A stretch of 64,000 nucleotides of DNA, from positions 129,713,490-129,777,489 of the forward strand of contig NC_133396.1 in assembly GCF_047511655.1 (NCBI RefSeq). The letters are read 5' to 3'. Shown here in pieces: positions 1 to 10,629 of this stretch. The notes below the pieces were generated by a model, which saw nothing but the letters and a program-made list of their open reading frames with translations, did not search any database and was not told the DNA's origin. The position numbers and the translations under genes were made by a program. The first letter of the stretch is position 1; the number at the start of each line of letters is the position of its first letter. The DNA is from Castor canadensis (lineage: Eukaryota > Chordata > Mammalia > Rodentia > Castoridae).

Positions 1-44
1 AGTATTTATAATTAATAAATAAACATTTGTGTAAATACATCTTT

Positions 45-118
45 CTTTTTTTTTTGTAGTACTGGGGTATGAGCTCAGAGCCTCACACTTGCTAGGCAAG
101 TGCTTGACCGCACCAGCC
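45..118 (-). repeat. tRNA-derived SINE
   Basis: This is the reverse-strand copy of the family whose forward form reads GTGGCTCAAGTGG (A box) and GAGTTCAAACCCC (B box). A poly-T run lies on its left. Confidence 0.7.
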
Positions 119-360
119 ATTTTTTGTGTTGGGTATTTTCTTTTTTTTTTGATAGCTCACATATATTTCACAATATAGTTTTACACAGAACACTAAGGGC
201 ACTTTTCTTCATATTTTATGGAACAGCTTGAAACATTTTATAGAATAGATTTTCTATTAATATTGATACCATAGTACATCCAAATCTAACAACTGTAAGA
301 AATGTATTACAATTTGTTTAGAATTTAAAGGCTTAATGGCAAAAATTAGGGGAAGTGTTA

Positions 361-488
361 GGTATTTTCGAGATAGGGTCCAACAAACTATTTGCATGGG
401 CTGGCTTCAAACAGAGATCCTCCTGATCTCTGCCTTTTGAGTAGCTAGGCTTACAGGCATGAGCCACGTGAACCACTTGGCGCCTGGC
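361..488 (-). repeat. B1-like SINE unit, reverse
   Basis: It carries the diagnostic reverse features: a GAGATAGGGTC end, GGGCTGGCTTCAAA in the middle, and GTAGCTAGGCTTACAGGCATGA near the 5' end of the element. Confidence 0.65.
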
Positions 489-641
489 CATATTGAAATT
501 TTTTATGATTTTATTAGCATATAATAATTGTACAGGGGAGTACACTGTGATATTTACATATACATTTAAAATATATCTCAATTGGATTTGCTCCCTCCAT
601 CATTCTCCTTCTTCCCCCATCATATTGTTTTTTGACATCTT

Positions 642-740
642 GGCTGGTGGAGTGGCTCAAGTAGTAAAGCACCTGACTGACAAGTGTGACACCTTGAGTT
701 CAAGTCCCAGTATCACAAAAAAAAAAAAAAAAAACCCACA
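642..740 (+). repeat. tRNA-derived SINE with target-site duplication
   Basis: The body is GGCTGGTGGAGTGGCTCAAG through GTCCCAGTATCACA with an A18 tail. An imperfect direct repeat, CATATTGTT(TTT)GACATCT, flanks it at about 622-641 and 741-757. Confidence 0.8.
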
Positions 741-914
741 ACATATTGTTGACATCTGGTAGATCAAGACCCACCCTAATGGATCTTGGAGAATTCTGTT
801 GGTTATTTCTGCAGATTTATTCTTTCAGATGAACTTTAGAATTAACTGTTCTCATGTAAACTTGTTTACAAAATTTTGAGGAGGGTTACAGACTTTATAA
901 TAAAAAAACAGTAG

Positions 915-1010
915 TAGCAAATACTACATGCTATTTTAAACCTTTGTATACATAAACTCAATTATTCCTAACAATCTTAAGCACTCACTATGGTACTTAA
1001 GTACTATTAG
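915..1010. repeat. possible MIR fragment
   Basis: It shows degraded similarity to the MIR core (ATACATAAACTCAATTATTCC followed by a CACTATGGTA-like segment). It is old and short. Confidence 0.35.
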
Positions 1011-1187
1011 GAAATCCAGCTGATGTAATTCTAAGTATTTTTATCAGTGTCTCTACTTACACATCCTTTATGTTTTTTAATAAAATATTTTCTTCCTTAA
1101 GGTCTTACATATTTCTTCTTGGGCTTGTTCCTAAGTATTTTATGTTTTGTTTTTTCTGGATGGGATCCTTTCTCCTGGCATATTCTT

Positions 1188-1297
1188 TTCTTTTTTTTTC
1201 CTTTGGTGCATGTATGGTGCTGAGGGTTGAACTCAGGAACTTGCCGACACACACTACCCAAGCACACGCTCTTCCACTGAGCCACTTTCCCTCCCCC
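1188..1297 (-). repeat. ID-like tRNA SINE, reverse
   Basis: It carries GGTTGAACTCAGGAAC and CTTCCACTGAGCCAC on the plus strand, the reverse of the GTAGCTCAGTGG(A/T)AGAG ID-type promoter. A T-rich tail lies on the left. Confidence 0.65.
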
Positions 1298-1357
1298 TTT
1301 ATGTTCTCCAATGCATTTCCAGAATATTCTAAATGATTTGGAAAACTATATGGATTC

Positions 1358-1458
1358 CTTTTTTTTTTTTTTTTTTGGTGGTGGTGGTGGTACTGAGGGA
1401 TGAACTCAGGCCTCATGCTTGCTAGGCAGGAACTCTACCACTTGACTCACTCTACCAA
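1358..1458 (-). repeat. tRNA-derived SINE, reverse
   Basis: A T17 tail is followed by a (GGT)n stretch and GATGAACTCAGGCCTCATGC, the reverse copy of the CTCAAGTGG family. Confidence 0.75.
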
Positions 1459-2129
1459 ATCTCAAATTAATATCCTATATAAAACTTTTTTCTGAAATTT
1501 CATTCATCTTAGAGTTATTCTGCTTTTGTACAATGTTTACTTTGGACCATATTTAATTCCACATACCATAAACTAATTTACATACATTCTTTCACTGTGG
1601 CACAGGGATTTGTAAAGACTGGCCTGAAAGATAAAGTAACAACACTTCTACTTTCCCAAATCTGCTCAGGATTACCCTATGACACCACGTTAAATGTGTG
1701 GTGCATCTAGAAAGCAGCCCTCTCACCCTGTAGGATCTGACGTAGAAGACCACAATGTCAATCTGAGAGGAAAGGCAAAAAGGTATTAAGATGCTTAGAA
1801 GTTTGCTTTTGAACAGTTTGATCACTGACCTTTAAAGAAATCATTAGAGAATCCTTTTCTACCAAAAGGGAATCAGAAAGAAAAATGCTTATCCCAATGA
1901 AGCATGAAAATGAAGCTAAGTTTAAGGACAGCCAAACAGCTGGCACATTTAAAGCTGTCTTTCTGGAGTTACAGCTGTCTAATTAACAACCTCAGAGATT
2001 AATTCAAATGAATCTTCAACAGCAGCGCACAAAACAGATCTCACTCCCTAGGCTTATAGGGTACCATGGTCTTAAGAAATAAGCAGAGAAGATCCTTACA
2101 TCTTTTTTTTCAGACCAAATTTTGTCTTT

Positions 2130-2332
2130 CTTTTTTGGTACCTGGGATTGAACCCAGGGCCTTGCACATGTTAGGCAAGTGTTCTACCACTTGACCCACA
2201 CCCCTGCCCTTTTTGATATTTCATTTTGTTTTTGAGATTGGTAGGGACTTGATAACTTTGCCAGGACTGGCCTTCATATCTCAATCCTCCTGCCTGTCTC
2301 AATAGAAGCTAGAATTACAAGCATGTACCTGG
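2130..2332 (-). repeat. dimeric SINE (B1-like plus tRNA-like), reverse
   Basis: On the plus strand the tRNA-like half (GGGATTGAACCCAGGGCC to CACACCCCTGCCC) comes first. A B1-like half (TTTTGAGATTGG to AGAATTACAAGCATG) follows. Confidence 0.7.
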
Positions 2333-2639
2333 AGGTTGCGTCTTTAGTGCCTTAAATTTGCCAAAAATCAAAGAAAGCCATTAGAACATGCTAAATGCAC
2401 AAGAGCTTATTATAATATTTAAAGTTACATTTATATTCTTGGCATTGCCATGCATGTTATTACTGTAGAAAAACAGCTCCTAAGAGGTCTTAGGATCACA
2501 AGATCTAACAGTCCTTTTCCCCCAACTGCAATTGTTTTGAATACTAGCTCTTTATCAGCAACAACAACAAACCTCCTGGAATAAGCATTTAAAATATAAT
2601 ACTAGATCAGAAAAAATGTAACAGAAGGCTTGCAAGCTG

Positions 2640-2745
2640 CAGACGTGCCTGAGCTACATAGCAAGTTCCAGACCAGGTTGGCCTATTCGGTGAGACCCTG
2701 TCACAAAGTAATAATGATAATGATAAAATAAAAACAAAACTTCTG
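2640..2745 (+). repeat. B1-like SINE fragment
   Basis: It contains CCTGAGCTACATAGCAAGTT and GTGAGACCCTGTC, the 3' part of a B1-like unit, followed by an A-rich tail. Confidence 0.6.
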
Positions 2746-3397
2746 GTACAACATATGCAACTCTTCGACTAAGAAGAAATCATGCAGAAAAAAAAAGAGC
2801 TGTTGATGAAGAAACTGATGATAGGGAGTAGAAAAAGATGTAGAAGGTTTAAATAATATATAAACTGTATAATCCAAGTATGAATTGTTGAGATTTAACT
2901 TGTCTGGGATGCTGAGGAAGGTTTTTCACAACAGATCTGTCCAATCTCTCTCTAAGTTTCCTAAGTTTTATATGAAGTTGGTCATGCAAAAAACCCAAAT
3001 ATTAAGCAATATACTTATTGGGTCTTGATATTTTGCAGCTAATCAATGACAAATCTATGCAGCAATAGTCAAGAGCTCCTACAAATAGCATCACACTGTT
3101 AGCACTGTCTGAGAATAATAGGTAATCAATTAAAAAATCATTTTAGTTTGGACCTAAGAAATCAATGATATGAAAAAAATATAATATCAAGTACAAATGA
3201 GAAACTGGATCAATAGCAACTTTCATTCACAATAGAAGGCGATGTAAATTGGCCTTGTCCATTGTCCTCAAACAGCACTTATTCAGTGAAAATGCACAAA
3301 ATGTTTGATCCTAGAAAATTTCTAACATGGACCCATGTACAAGAATGCTAAAAAGTAGCATTGAGTTTTTTAAATTGTTCTTCAGAACATCTTCACT

Positions 3398-3480
3398 GAA
3401 AAATAATTCACCCATTTAACATGTACAATTCAACTACTGACTTCAGAACATTTCGTCACTGCGTTCTGTTAGCAATCACT
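3398..3480 (-). repeat. old L1M fragment
   Basis: AATTCACCCATTTAACATGTACAATTCAA resembles the reverse of the L1M 3' end also seen at 39.8 kb. Confidence 0.45.
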
Positions 3481-3544
3481 ACACAGATGCGTGAAGTGCA
3501 TGTAAGACTGGTGAGACCTGAATAAGCTCTGTGGGTTGTACAAA

Positions 3545-3675
3545 TGTCCATTTCTTGGTTTTGATGCTACACTGTGGTTACATAATATGTCACTGATAGA
3601 AAAAAACCGGATGAAGGACACAGGACTTCTTTGTATAACTTCCAATGACTATATAATTATTTAAAAATAAAAACA
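3545..3675 (+). repeat. old L1M 3' end
   Basis: GTTACATAATATGTCACTGA, then GGATGAAGGACACAGGACTT and an A-rich end, matches the L1M 3' UTR pattern. It is strongly diverged. Confidence 0.5.
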
Positions 3676-4184
3676 GTAAGTCCTAGAATCTGACATGATA
3701 TACTCAGAAACAATTTGTCTGTATCTGAGCTTTGCATGAAGACTCACTTATTAAAACAGACATTTTCAATTCCATAGCTGTTGGTTTACAGATCCTCCTA
3801 GTCCTTCATTTCTCCTCCTAAATTACTGCTGCCCTAATAACTCTGACCATTAACCAACTCACTTGTTCATGTCCAGGAGCAATGGCAAAGGTAACATTCT
3901 AATTTTAATATGCCATATATTAATAGACACCATAAAGGAAGGGTTTGGAATTAGCAGATATCTCTCAGTTAGACCATTCCCAGAAACCACAGAAAATAAA
4001 ACACTTTCCTACTTGAAGTCTTCGAATTGGTCCAAAAGCACAGAATACCAGTAGCTAGTCCCCAGTGGCTTAAGAAAACTACTGATGGAAACTCACAAGT
4101 CATAATTAAAATCCAGATGAGCAAAAACAGTCCTATGAAGAGGACTTTTGTATGATTCTTGGCCTAGACTACAGGAGGCAGATG

Positions 4185-4186
<2 letters not shown>

Positions 4187-4234
<48 letters not shown>
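4187..4234. repeat. (CA)n microsatellite
   Basis: This is about 24 uninterrupted CA/AC units, long enough to be length-variable between individuals. Confidence 0.95.
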
Positions 4235-4235
<1 letters not shown>

Positions 4236-4297
4236 ACAAAACCACCCCAACACTCATTAACACAAAGCACAAAGGGTTATCTCAAAAGGACCAAAAG

Positions 4298-4597
4298 ATC
4301 CTTTTTTTTCTCCTTTTCTGTCACTGGGAATTGAACTCATGGCCTCATGCTTGCTAGGCAAGAGCTCTACTACTTGAGCAAAGCTAAGTGCCAGCCCTTT
4401 TGTTTTATTTTTGAGATTGGGGGGGGGGGTCTCGCTAACTTTGCCCAGGCTTGCCTAGAACTTGTATTCCTCCTGCCTCCACCTCCCCAATACTTAGGAT
4501 TACAGAAGTGTACCACCACACCCTGCTTTGAAACAGGGTCTCATTATTTAGCCCAGGCTGACCTCAAATTCAGCCTTCTGCCTCAGTCTCACTATGA
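4298..4597 (-). repeat. trimeric SINE (tRNA-like plus two B1-like units)
   Basis: On the plus strand there is a tRNA-like unit (about 4300-4396), a B1-like unit (about 4397-4525) and a second B1-like unit (about 4526-4597). Read in the element's own direction the order is B1-B1-tRNA, the same as at 4998-5308. A run of ten G lies at 4421-4430. Confidence 0.6.
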
Positions 4598-4602
4598 AAT
4601 TA

Positions 4603-4695
4603 TTCTTTTTTTTTTTTTGGTGATACTGGGATTTGAATTCAAGGCCTCTGCTTTTCTAGGAAGGTGCTCTACCACTTGAGCCACTCCTCTACCAG
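4603..4695 (-). repeat. tRNA-derived SINE, reverse
   Basis: Starts with a T12 run, then GTGATACTGGGATTTGAATT and CTACCACTTGAGCCACTC. Confidence 0.75.
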
Positions 4696-4997
4696 ATCCA
4701 GAGTTATTATTCTTATTCTGAGTAACCATAAATAACTGGGATCCTTTGGGGATTTTAATAATCTGGAAAGTATGCATGTATGTAAATATACACATATAAA
4801 AGTATAGAATATGTGTACAGGATAATATATACAAATTTACACAGGGATGACTATATGTTTAGAAACAATGTATGTATACATCTACAAGAGATAACACTGT
4901 GAATAAGAAAGAGAACACAGCGTGTGAATTCTAGTGCTATTAGTACAATGCAATTACCCCAAGAACCACATGAAGCCTTGATAAAAGACTGTGACTT

Positions 4998-5308
4998 TTT
5001 TTTCTTTTTTTGCAGTACTGGGGGTTGAATTCAGGGCCTAATGCTTGCTAGGCAGACACTCTGCCACTTGAGCCATGACCCCAGCCTTTTCGCTTTAGTT
5101 ATTTTTTAAATAGGGGTCTTGCACTTTTGCCCAGAGCCAGCCTCAGACCACGATCCTTGTACCTAAGCCTACCAAATGGCCGGGATTACAGAAGCATGCC
5201 ACCGTACCTGGTTTATTAGTTGAGATGGGACTAGGCTCAAACTGTAATCCTCCTGATCTCCTCCTCTGGAGTGGCTGGGATAATAGGCATGTACCATCAG
5301 TCCCAGCC
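4998..5308 (-). repeat. trimeric SINE (tRNA-like plus two B1-like units)
   Basis: The tRNA-like unit is at about 5010-5088, the first B1-like unit about 5089-5215 (CGGGATTACAGAAGCATGCC) and the second about 5216-5308 (GGGATAATAGGCATGTACCA). The units abut without non-repeat spacers, so this looks like one composite element rather than three insertions. Confidence 0.65.
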
Positions 5309-6130
5309 AAAAAACAGTGACTTTCAAAGAATTTACTACAGGTACGTGAGATCTTAGTCCTTCTAAGTGTTGTAACAGAATATGATTCAAATATGAAGAA
5401 TTCAAAAGGAATATGCCCAATCATTTCTTTGATGAAGTTAAGAGGTCTTCAAAAGAATGCACTCGAATTCAGAGAAGTAAACTACCAGAACAGACAGGAA
5501 AGTCTTGGAACAAATCAGTAGCCATAGCAGGCAACAGTAAAGAACAAAGAAGGCATCTACTGATGCTGAGAAGACAGACCAAGGGATAAAGAGAGTTGAA
5601 AGCTTCTGCTCCAGGGGAGGAGGTGGATGTAGGGCTTGAACATTTACTCTGAAGTGGATAAGGAACAAGTACAAGAATCCAAAGTTTGATTTGTGTTCAC
5701 AGAAATTGTTAGAAACATTTTCTTCTTAATTTACTAGTCAGATTAAACCCACTGGATAAATCTTTCCACTACGGCAATAGCAGCCCTGGGCTAGAAATAC
5801 CAGATAAATAATGAAATTCTCACTTTCTGAGTCTTCTGCCTGTCACACTGTGTGACTTGCTGAAAAAGACTTAACAAATAGTCTATGAAGTTCAAAAGGT
5901 CTGAGTCTCCAAATATCATTGGTAAGTTGGAGAGAATTTTTAAGAAGTAAACTCATATATTTAGATGATAATTTGGAATCCCAGTCTAAATTTTTCCCAA
6001 TATTCAAAACGTAACATCTTTTATTTTGATGGCAACATCTAAAATATGAAGAAGCACATCAGGCAATAAATTATAGCTGGCAGCCAGGGGTCAAATGAAA
6101 CCTACTAAAGCTGCCTTAAGATGGGACTGA

Positions 6131-6246
6131 ATGCGGTGTGTGATGGTGCACACCTGCAATCCCAGCATTCAGGGGTTTAGGCAGGAGGATCATGAGTTCC
6201 AGGCCAGCCTGGGCTACATAGCAAGATCTTATCTCAAAAAAAGACA
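6131..6246 (+). repeat. B1-like SINE
   Basis: It carries GGTGCACACCTGCAATCCCA, then CAGCCTGGGCTACATAGCAA and an A-rich tail. Confidence 0.8.
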
Positions 6247-6726
6247 GGACTGAACAGATACAAAAGTAGAATTTTCTGCAGCATTACCAGAAACTCATTA
6301 AGCCGGAAGTAATAAGGGAAATATGGGATTTCTCACCCTTGTCCAACAAGTCTCATGAAAATGTAACAGCCAACCAAGATTTCCAAAGTGTAGTCACATG
6401 ACGACTGGCTCAGGGAGGGCAGAAGGTATTTCTTCAACTTGTTCTTATGATTTTTAGACCCTGTCGGAAGGCAATGGATGATTCCTTCTGTCACCTGTAT
6501 TCAGGTAAACTAGAAGAGGTGTTCTTCTCAGATTAACTTCTCAAATGAATTCATTGCTTTCCCAAGTATCCCATCAAAGATGATGATTTCTCAAATGAAG
6601 GAAGACTGTAACCCTCTGCCTCCATGTAATCTGAACAATCTCTTCCTCATAGTCAAAAAGGTCCCAATCCAACTCCACATTAACTGCAACATCTTTTAGA
6701 AAAATCAGTTTGGGAAAATGGAGTCT

Positions 6727-6825
6727 AAGGCGTGGTGGTGTACATCTGTAATTCTAGCACTGGAGTTTGAGGGCAGTCTAAGTTACATAGAAAGATCATT
6801 GTATGAAAAGAATTTTTTAAAAAAA
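6727..6825 (+). repeat. B1-like SINE
   Basis: GGCGTGGTGGTGTACATCTG, then AAGTTACATAGAAAGATCAT; it runs into the purine tract at 6822. Confidence 0.65.
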
Positions 6826-6906
6826 GAGAAAAAGAGAGAGGGGGAGTGTAGGGGGAAAAGGGGAAAGGGAAGAGAAGAGAAGAAAAGGAATAGAAAAAAG
6901 AAAACT
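6822..6906. repeat. polypurine (GA-rich) tract
   Basis: About 85 bases are almost all A and G on the plus strand, probably grown from the SINE tail. Such tracts can adopt triplex structure. Confidence 0.8.
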
Positions 6907-7582
6907 GGAGTCTAACTTTATCTAACCGATAGCTAAATAGATTTTGCATCCTTAGGGAATGATGAAAAACAATAAAGCTGCTGGGTGCCGATGGCTCACT
7001 CCTCAGTTTTTTGATTTTTGTTTTTTGTTTTTTTTTTCTCTCTTACTGCTCCTTAGTTCCGATTCCTATTCCAGGTAGGTAAATTCTCAAGGGCCAGATC
7101 TCAGTCGTCTGCTCTTCTCAATGCTGAAAGAGCCTATCTTCCAGAATTTACAGAGCTAATTTATGAATTCAAGCAGCGCTTCCTGCCATTAAAGACTCCT
7201 AGACTAGCATGTGCAAAGTCAAACATGAAGTTGTGTAAGACAGTATCACACATAGTTGCTATATTAGCAGCAAGACTAATGCGTTATGAGAACAAAAAGG
7301 AGAGATGAGTAAATTCTGGCAGGCTTCAGAGGAAGAGACACCTGAGCCTAGCCTTGTAGGATTAGGAGGGTTTACCAAGTACAAGGGCAGAGGGGCAGTC
7401 CAGGCAAAGAGAACAACATGAGCACAAGTTCAGGAGGAATGCTGAGGAAAAGACAAGTAACAAACATGCAGGTGAGTGAACACAGGTGACGAGTGGAAAG
7501 GAAAAAGACTGGGAAGACCAGTTGAAAACAGTTTCGATGCCATGAAAGAAGTTAGCCTTTTGACTGCAGGTCAATGATTTCA

Positions 7583-7740
7583 AAATGCAAAACTGCATCA
7601 AAATAACCAGGGAGGCTTGGCAAAAACACAGATTCCTAAACTCTACTCTGGATCTACTAAATGATAATTTCCATAACTAGGGCACAGGCAGCTGTACTTC
7701 AATGAGAACTCTAATATATTATCAGGCTTAGCAACCATTG
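7583..7740 (+). mobile_element. MER5A-type hAT DNA transposon fragment
   Basis: GCATCAAAATAACCAGGGAGGCTTGGCAAAAACACAGATTCC follows the MER5 pattern (ATCAGAATCACCTGGAG...AAAACACAGATT), ending with a GCACAGGCAGCT-like segment. It is an old non-autonomous hAT-Charlie relic. Confidence 0.6.
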
Positions 7741-7934
7741 ATAGATTGCTTTTTATGGAAAAGTTGTATTGCTAAGTGGGCAGTGTGAAAACTCAGAAGT
7801 TACAATTAAAATGGACTACAAAGGTGAGAAATTGGGGGAAAAAAAGGATACTTACAGCAGACTTCAGCAATGATACATTCATTTATTCAACACAATTTTA
7901 AAAACACCTACAAGTGTCTATCGGTTCACATTTG

Positions 7935-7996
7935 GGCATGAGAGCCTACATCCCAAGTAGCTGGAATTACAGGCATGAGCCACAGTACCCGACAGG
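7935..7996 (-). repeat. B1-like SINE 5' fragment, reverse
   Basis: CCCAAGTAGCTGGAATTACAGGCATGAGCCAC is the reverse of the unit's start. Confidence 0.55.
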
Positions 7997-8048
7997 TAGA
8001 ATGACAAATTTTGATGATTCATTGAACCATGGAGGAGGAAGAGGGAGT

Positions 8049-8548
8049 GTGTTGCTCAGCTTTTAGTGGCTGTGATAAAAATACATGAGAAAAATAATTT
8101 AAAGGAAGAAATGTTGACTTTGGTTCATGGTTCAGAGGTCTCACTCCATGACTGTTGGTAATGCCATCATTGCCATTGCTCCTGACCTGTGTTAAGGCAG
8201 AACATCCTGATGGGAAGCACCAGGCAAAGCAACTGGTAAAGCAACTCCCCTCATGGCAAACGGAAGGCAGAGAGAAAGAGAGGGGAAGCAGCCGGAGATG
8301 AGATAGAACTTCCAAGGGCATACCCCAAAGAACATCCAAGGGTATACCCCCAAGGACCCAGTCCTTTCAACAAGGTCCCAAGTTTCTACCACCTCCCAAA
8401 AGCTCATCAAATTATGAACTCAATGATGACTTCAGAGCCCTCATAATCCAATCACTTTCCAAAAGCTCTACCTCTGAACACTGTTGCATTGGGGACCAAG
8501 CCTTTACACATGAGCCTTTGGGGGGCATTTCAGATCTAAATCATGACA
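8049..8548 (-). mobile_element. MaLR-type solo LTR (fossil)
   Basis: This is about 500 bases with the layout of an ERVL-MaLR long terminal repeat on the minus strand. No internal region is seen on either side, so it is a solo LTR. It is a broken, non-coding fossil, diverged enough to predate recent rodent radiations. The exact subfamily is uncertain. Confidence 0.6.
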
Positions 8549-8567
8549 GAGTTCAAATCCCAGTTTT

Positions 8568-8680
8568 CATCAGCAGTTCCCAAACTTGGAAGAGCATTAG
8601 AATACAATATTTCTGGGTCCTACCCCAGACCTTCTGAATCAGGCTCTACGGAGGATAGGGCTCAGGAGTTTAACATATGC
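8568..8680 (+). mobile_element. MER5A-type hAT DNA transposon fragment
   Basis: CAGCAGTTCCCAAACTTGGAAGAGCATTAG then GGGTCCTACCCCAGACCTTCTGAATCAGG is close to MER5A. A C-rich run, CCCCACCCCCACCCCCATCC, follows at about 8682-8703. Confidence 0.7.
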
Positions 8681-9189
8681 TCCCCACCCCCACCCCCATC
8701 CCCATCATGATTTCCACGAGTCAGCCAGGAATCAATTATGGGATTATCAATTGGGGATCAATGGCTCAGATGATCAAATGGCTTTTCCAAGAAGAGAACT
8801 CAGGAGAAAGAACAATTGGATTGTGACAGGTGAGAATGGTTTTGTTCTAGAAGTACAGATTGAGATAAACCCGAAGGACATCTACATCAGGATGTCTAAT
8901 AGATCTAGAGTCCAGGAAAAAGGTCAAATGTGGAAAGGTCAGAACTGGAAAAATCTGGATATCATTAGTACACAAGAAATAGATGAGGCCAGGAAGTGGG
9001 AAAGTTTGCAAAACAAGAAAGGATGAAGAAAAAGTGAAATTGAGGATGGACTTCTGGGGGAAAATGGGCAGTAGAAGAGGAATAGGGAAGCAAGTACAGA
9101 ACAGTGATTCAGAAGTTAAGAAGACGATCTGGGAAAGAAAGCTCTGTTTTGGAAACCAAAGGGTAAGTTTCAATTAATAAGGGACAACA

Positions 9190-9396
9190 GTAGCCAGGCA
9201 TTGGTGGCTCATGCTTGTAATCCTAGCTACCTGGGAAACTGAGATTGAGAGTAGTTCAGTGAAAAGGCCAGTCAGGCAAATAGTTTCAAGACCACCATCT
9301 CCAAAATAACCAGAGCAAAGGGATTGGAAGTGTGGCTCGAGCACCTGCTTTGTAAGCTCGAAGCTAAGTTCAAACCCCAGTCCCACCCAAAAAAAG
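9190..9396 (+). repeat. dimeric SINE (B1-like plus tRNA-like)
   Basis: The left half starts GCCAGGCATTGGTGGCTCAT and the right half is GGAAGTGTGGCTCGAG to AGTTCAAACCCCAGTCCC. The linker is CCATCTCCAAAATAACCAGA. Confidence 0.75.
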
Positions 9397-10004
9397 GGGG
9401 GGTTAGACACAAAAGTAGACAAAGTATTATAAAATGGTCCAAAAGGATGAGGAAAAAGAGGGATGATAAGGTGTCACATTTTAGAAGTCCGTGGTAGCCT
9501 TTAAGAAAGTAGTTTGTGTAAAACAGCAGCAAAGCAGAATAGTGGGTATATACTACTCCTTAAAGAAAATTTGAGGAGAAAGGAAAGAAACAGCTAAATC
9601 AGTAGTTTCAAGGAGAGGTAAAACTGAAAGAAGGTTCCTTTGGCAGCCATTTTGATTTTTAAGAAGGCAGACAACTTGGTATGTTAAAGAATAGGAGAAA
9701 GCAGGGAAGAAGAGAATGAAGACACAGATGAATGGATAATTGAGTTAGTATCATCCTGAAAGAGGCAAGGAAGGATATCAGCCTACAGAAGAAGAAAGAA
9801 AGGAGGAATGATAACAGATTCTTGGAGGTGGATAGAATACTGAGTGTCTTTTTTGGGGGGAGGTGGAGAAGTAGCTGATAAAGTCAGCTATTAGAAGAGA
9901 AATTAAAAATGTACTTGGAAGCATAAAAATGAATAGCCAGTAGGGATGATTAAAACGTTGGTGAGTTATAATGAAGACCCAGATGAGGGTATTTCATTTC
10001 ATTT

Positions 10005-10265
10005 AAACAAAAACACATATAGGCACTATTTTGTGCCAGTGTTCTGAACATTTTATAAACATTAACTCAATTATTTCTCATAACAATTCTATGAGTTTGA
10101 AATTGTTATTATCCTATTTTACCTATAATACCACTAAAACATAAAGAAATTAAGTGATCTGCTCAAGATAGTTGACAGAATCAGAATTCAAATCAGATAG
10201 CCCCCACCACCAATCCAGTTTCTCCAGCTGACTCCAAAAGCTGTAATACCAATGACACACAGCAA
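10005..10265 (-). repeat. MIR SINE
   Basis: It includes TTTATAAACATTAACTCAATTATTTC and TAAGTGATCTGCTCAAGATAG, the reverse of the MIR core and tRNA region. Confidence 0.7.
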
Positions 10266-10534
10266 CATGAACTCTGCAAAAGCTTATAATATCGGAGGCA
10301 CTAATTCCTAACAGTCACACTCCTCATGTTAATACATTCCCTGAAGGTCAAGGATCTCAATTCTGCAATATTTTTAGCATCCACAATCCTAATACTCTAC
10401 TTCTAGTTCTCTTGATCTTTAAAAACAAAAAAAAGTAAGAACATGCTATCAGATTCCTAATTCCTTGCATGCCCTAACCAACAAAAGTTTAAGTAATAAA
10501 TAATTTTAAAACAAGAATTACTTACTGGGTTTAC

Positions 10535-10612
10535 TGGGCTGGGGATGTAGCTCAGAGATACAGTGCACCTAGCAAGCACCAGACCCTGAGTTCAAATCCT
10601 AGCACTGAAACA
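10535..10612 (+). repeat. ID-like SINE
   Basis: GGCTGGGGATGTAGCTCAGA to GAGTTCAAATCCTAGCAC is tRNA-like with recognisable A and B boxes. Confidence 0.75.
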
Positions 10613-10629
10613 AAAAGCTATCATAAACT

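Noticed and set aside
4187-4234. CRISPR-like or other structured repeat array
   Set aside because: A simple CA microsatellite in a mammalian intron.
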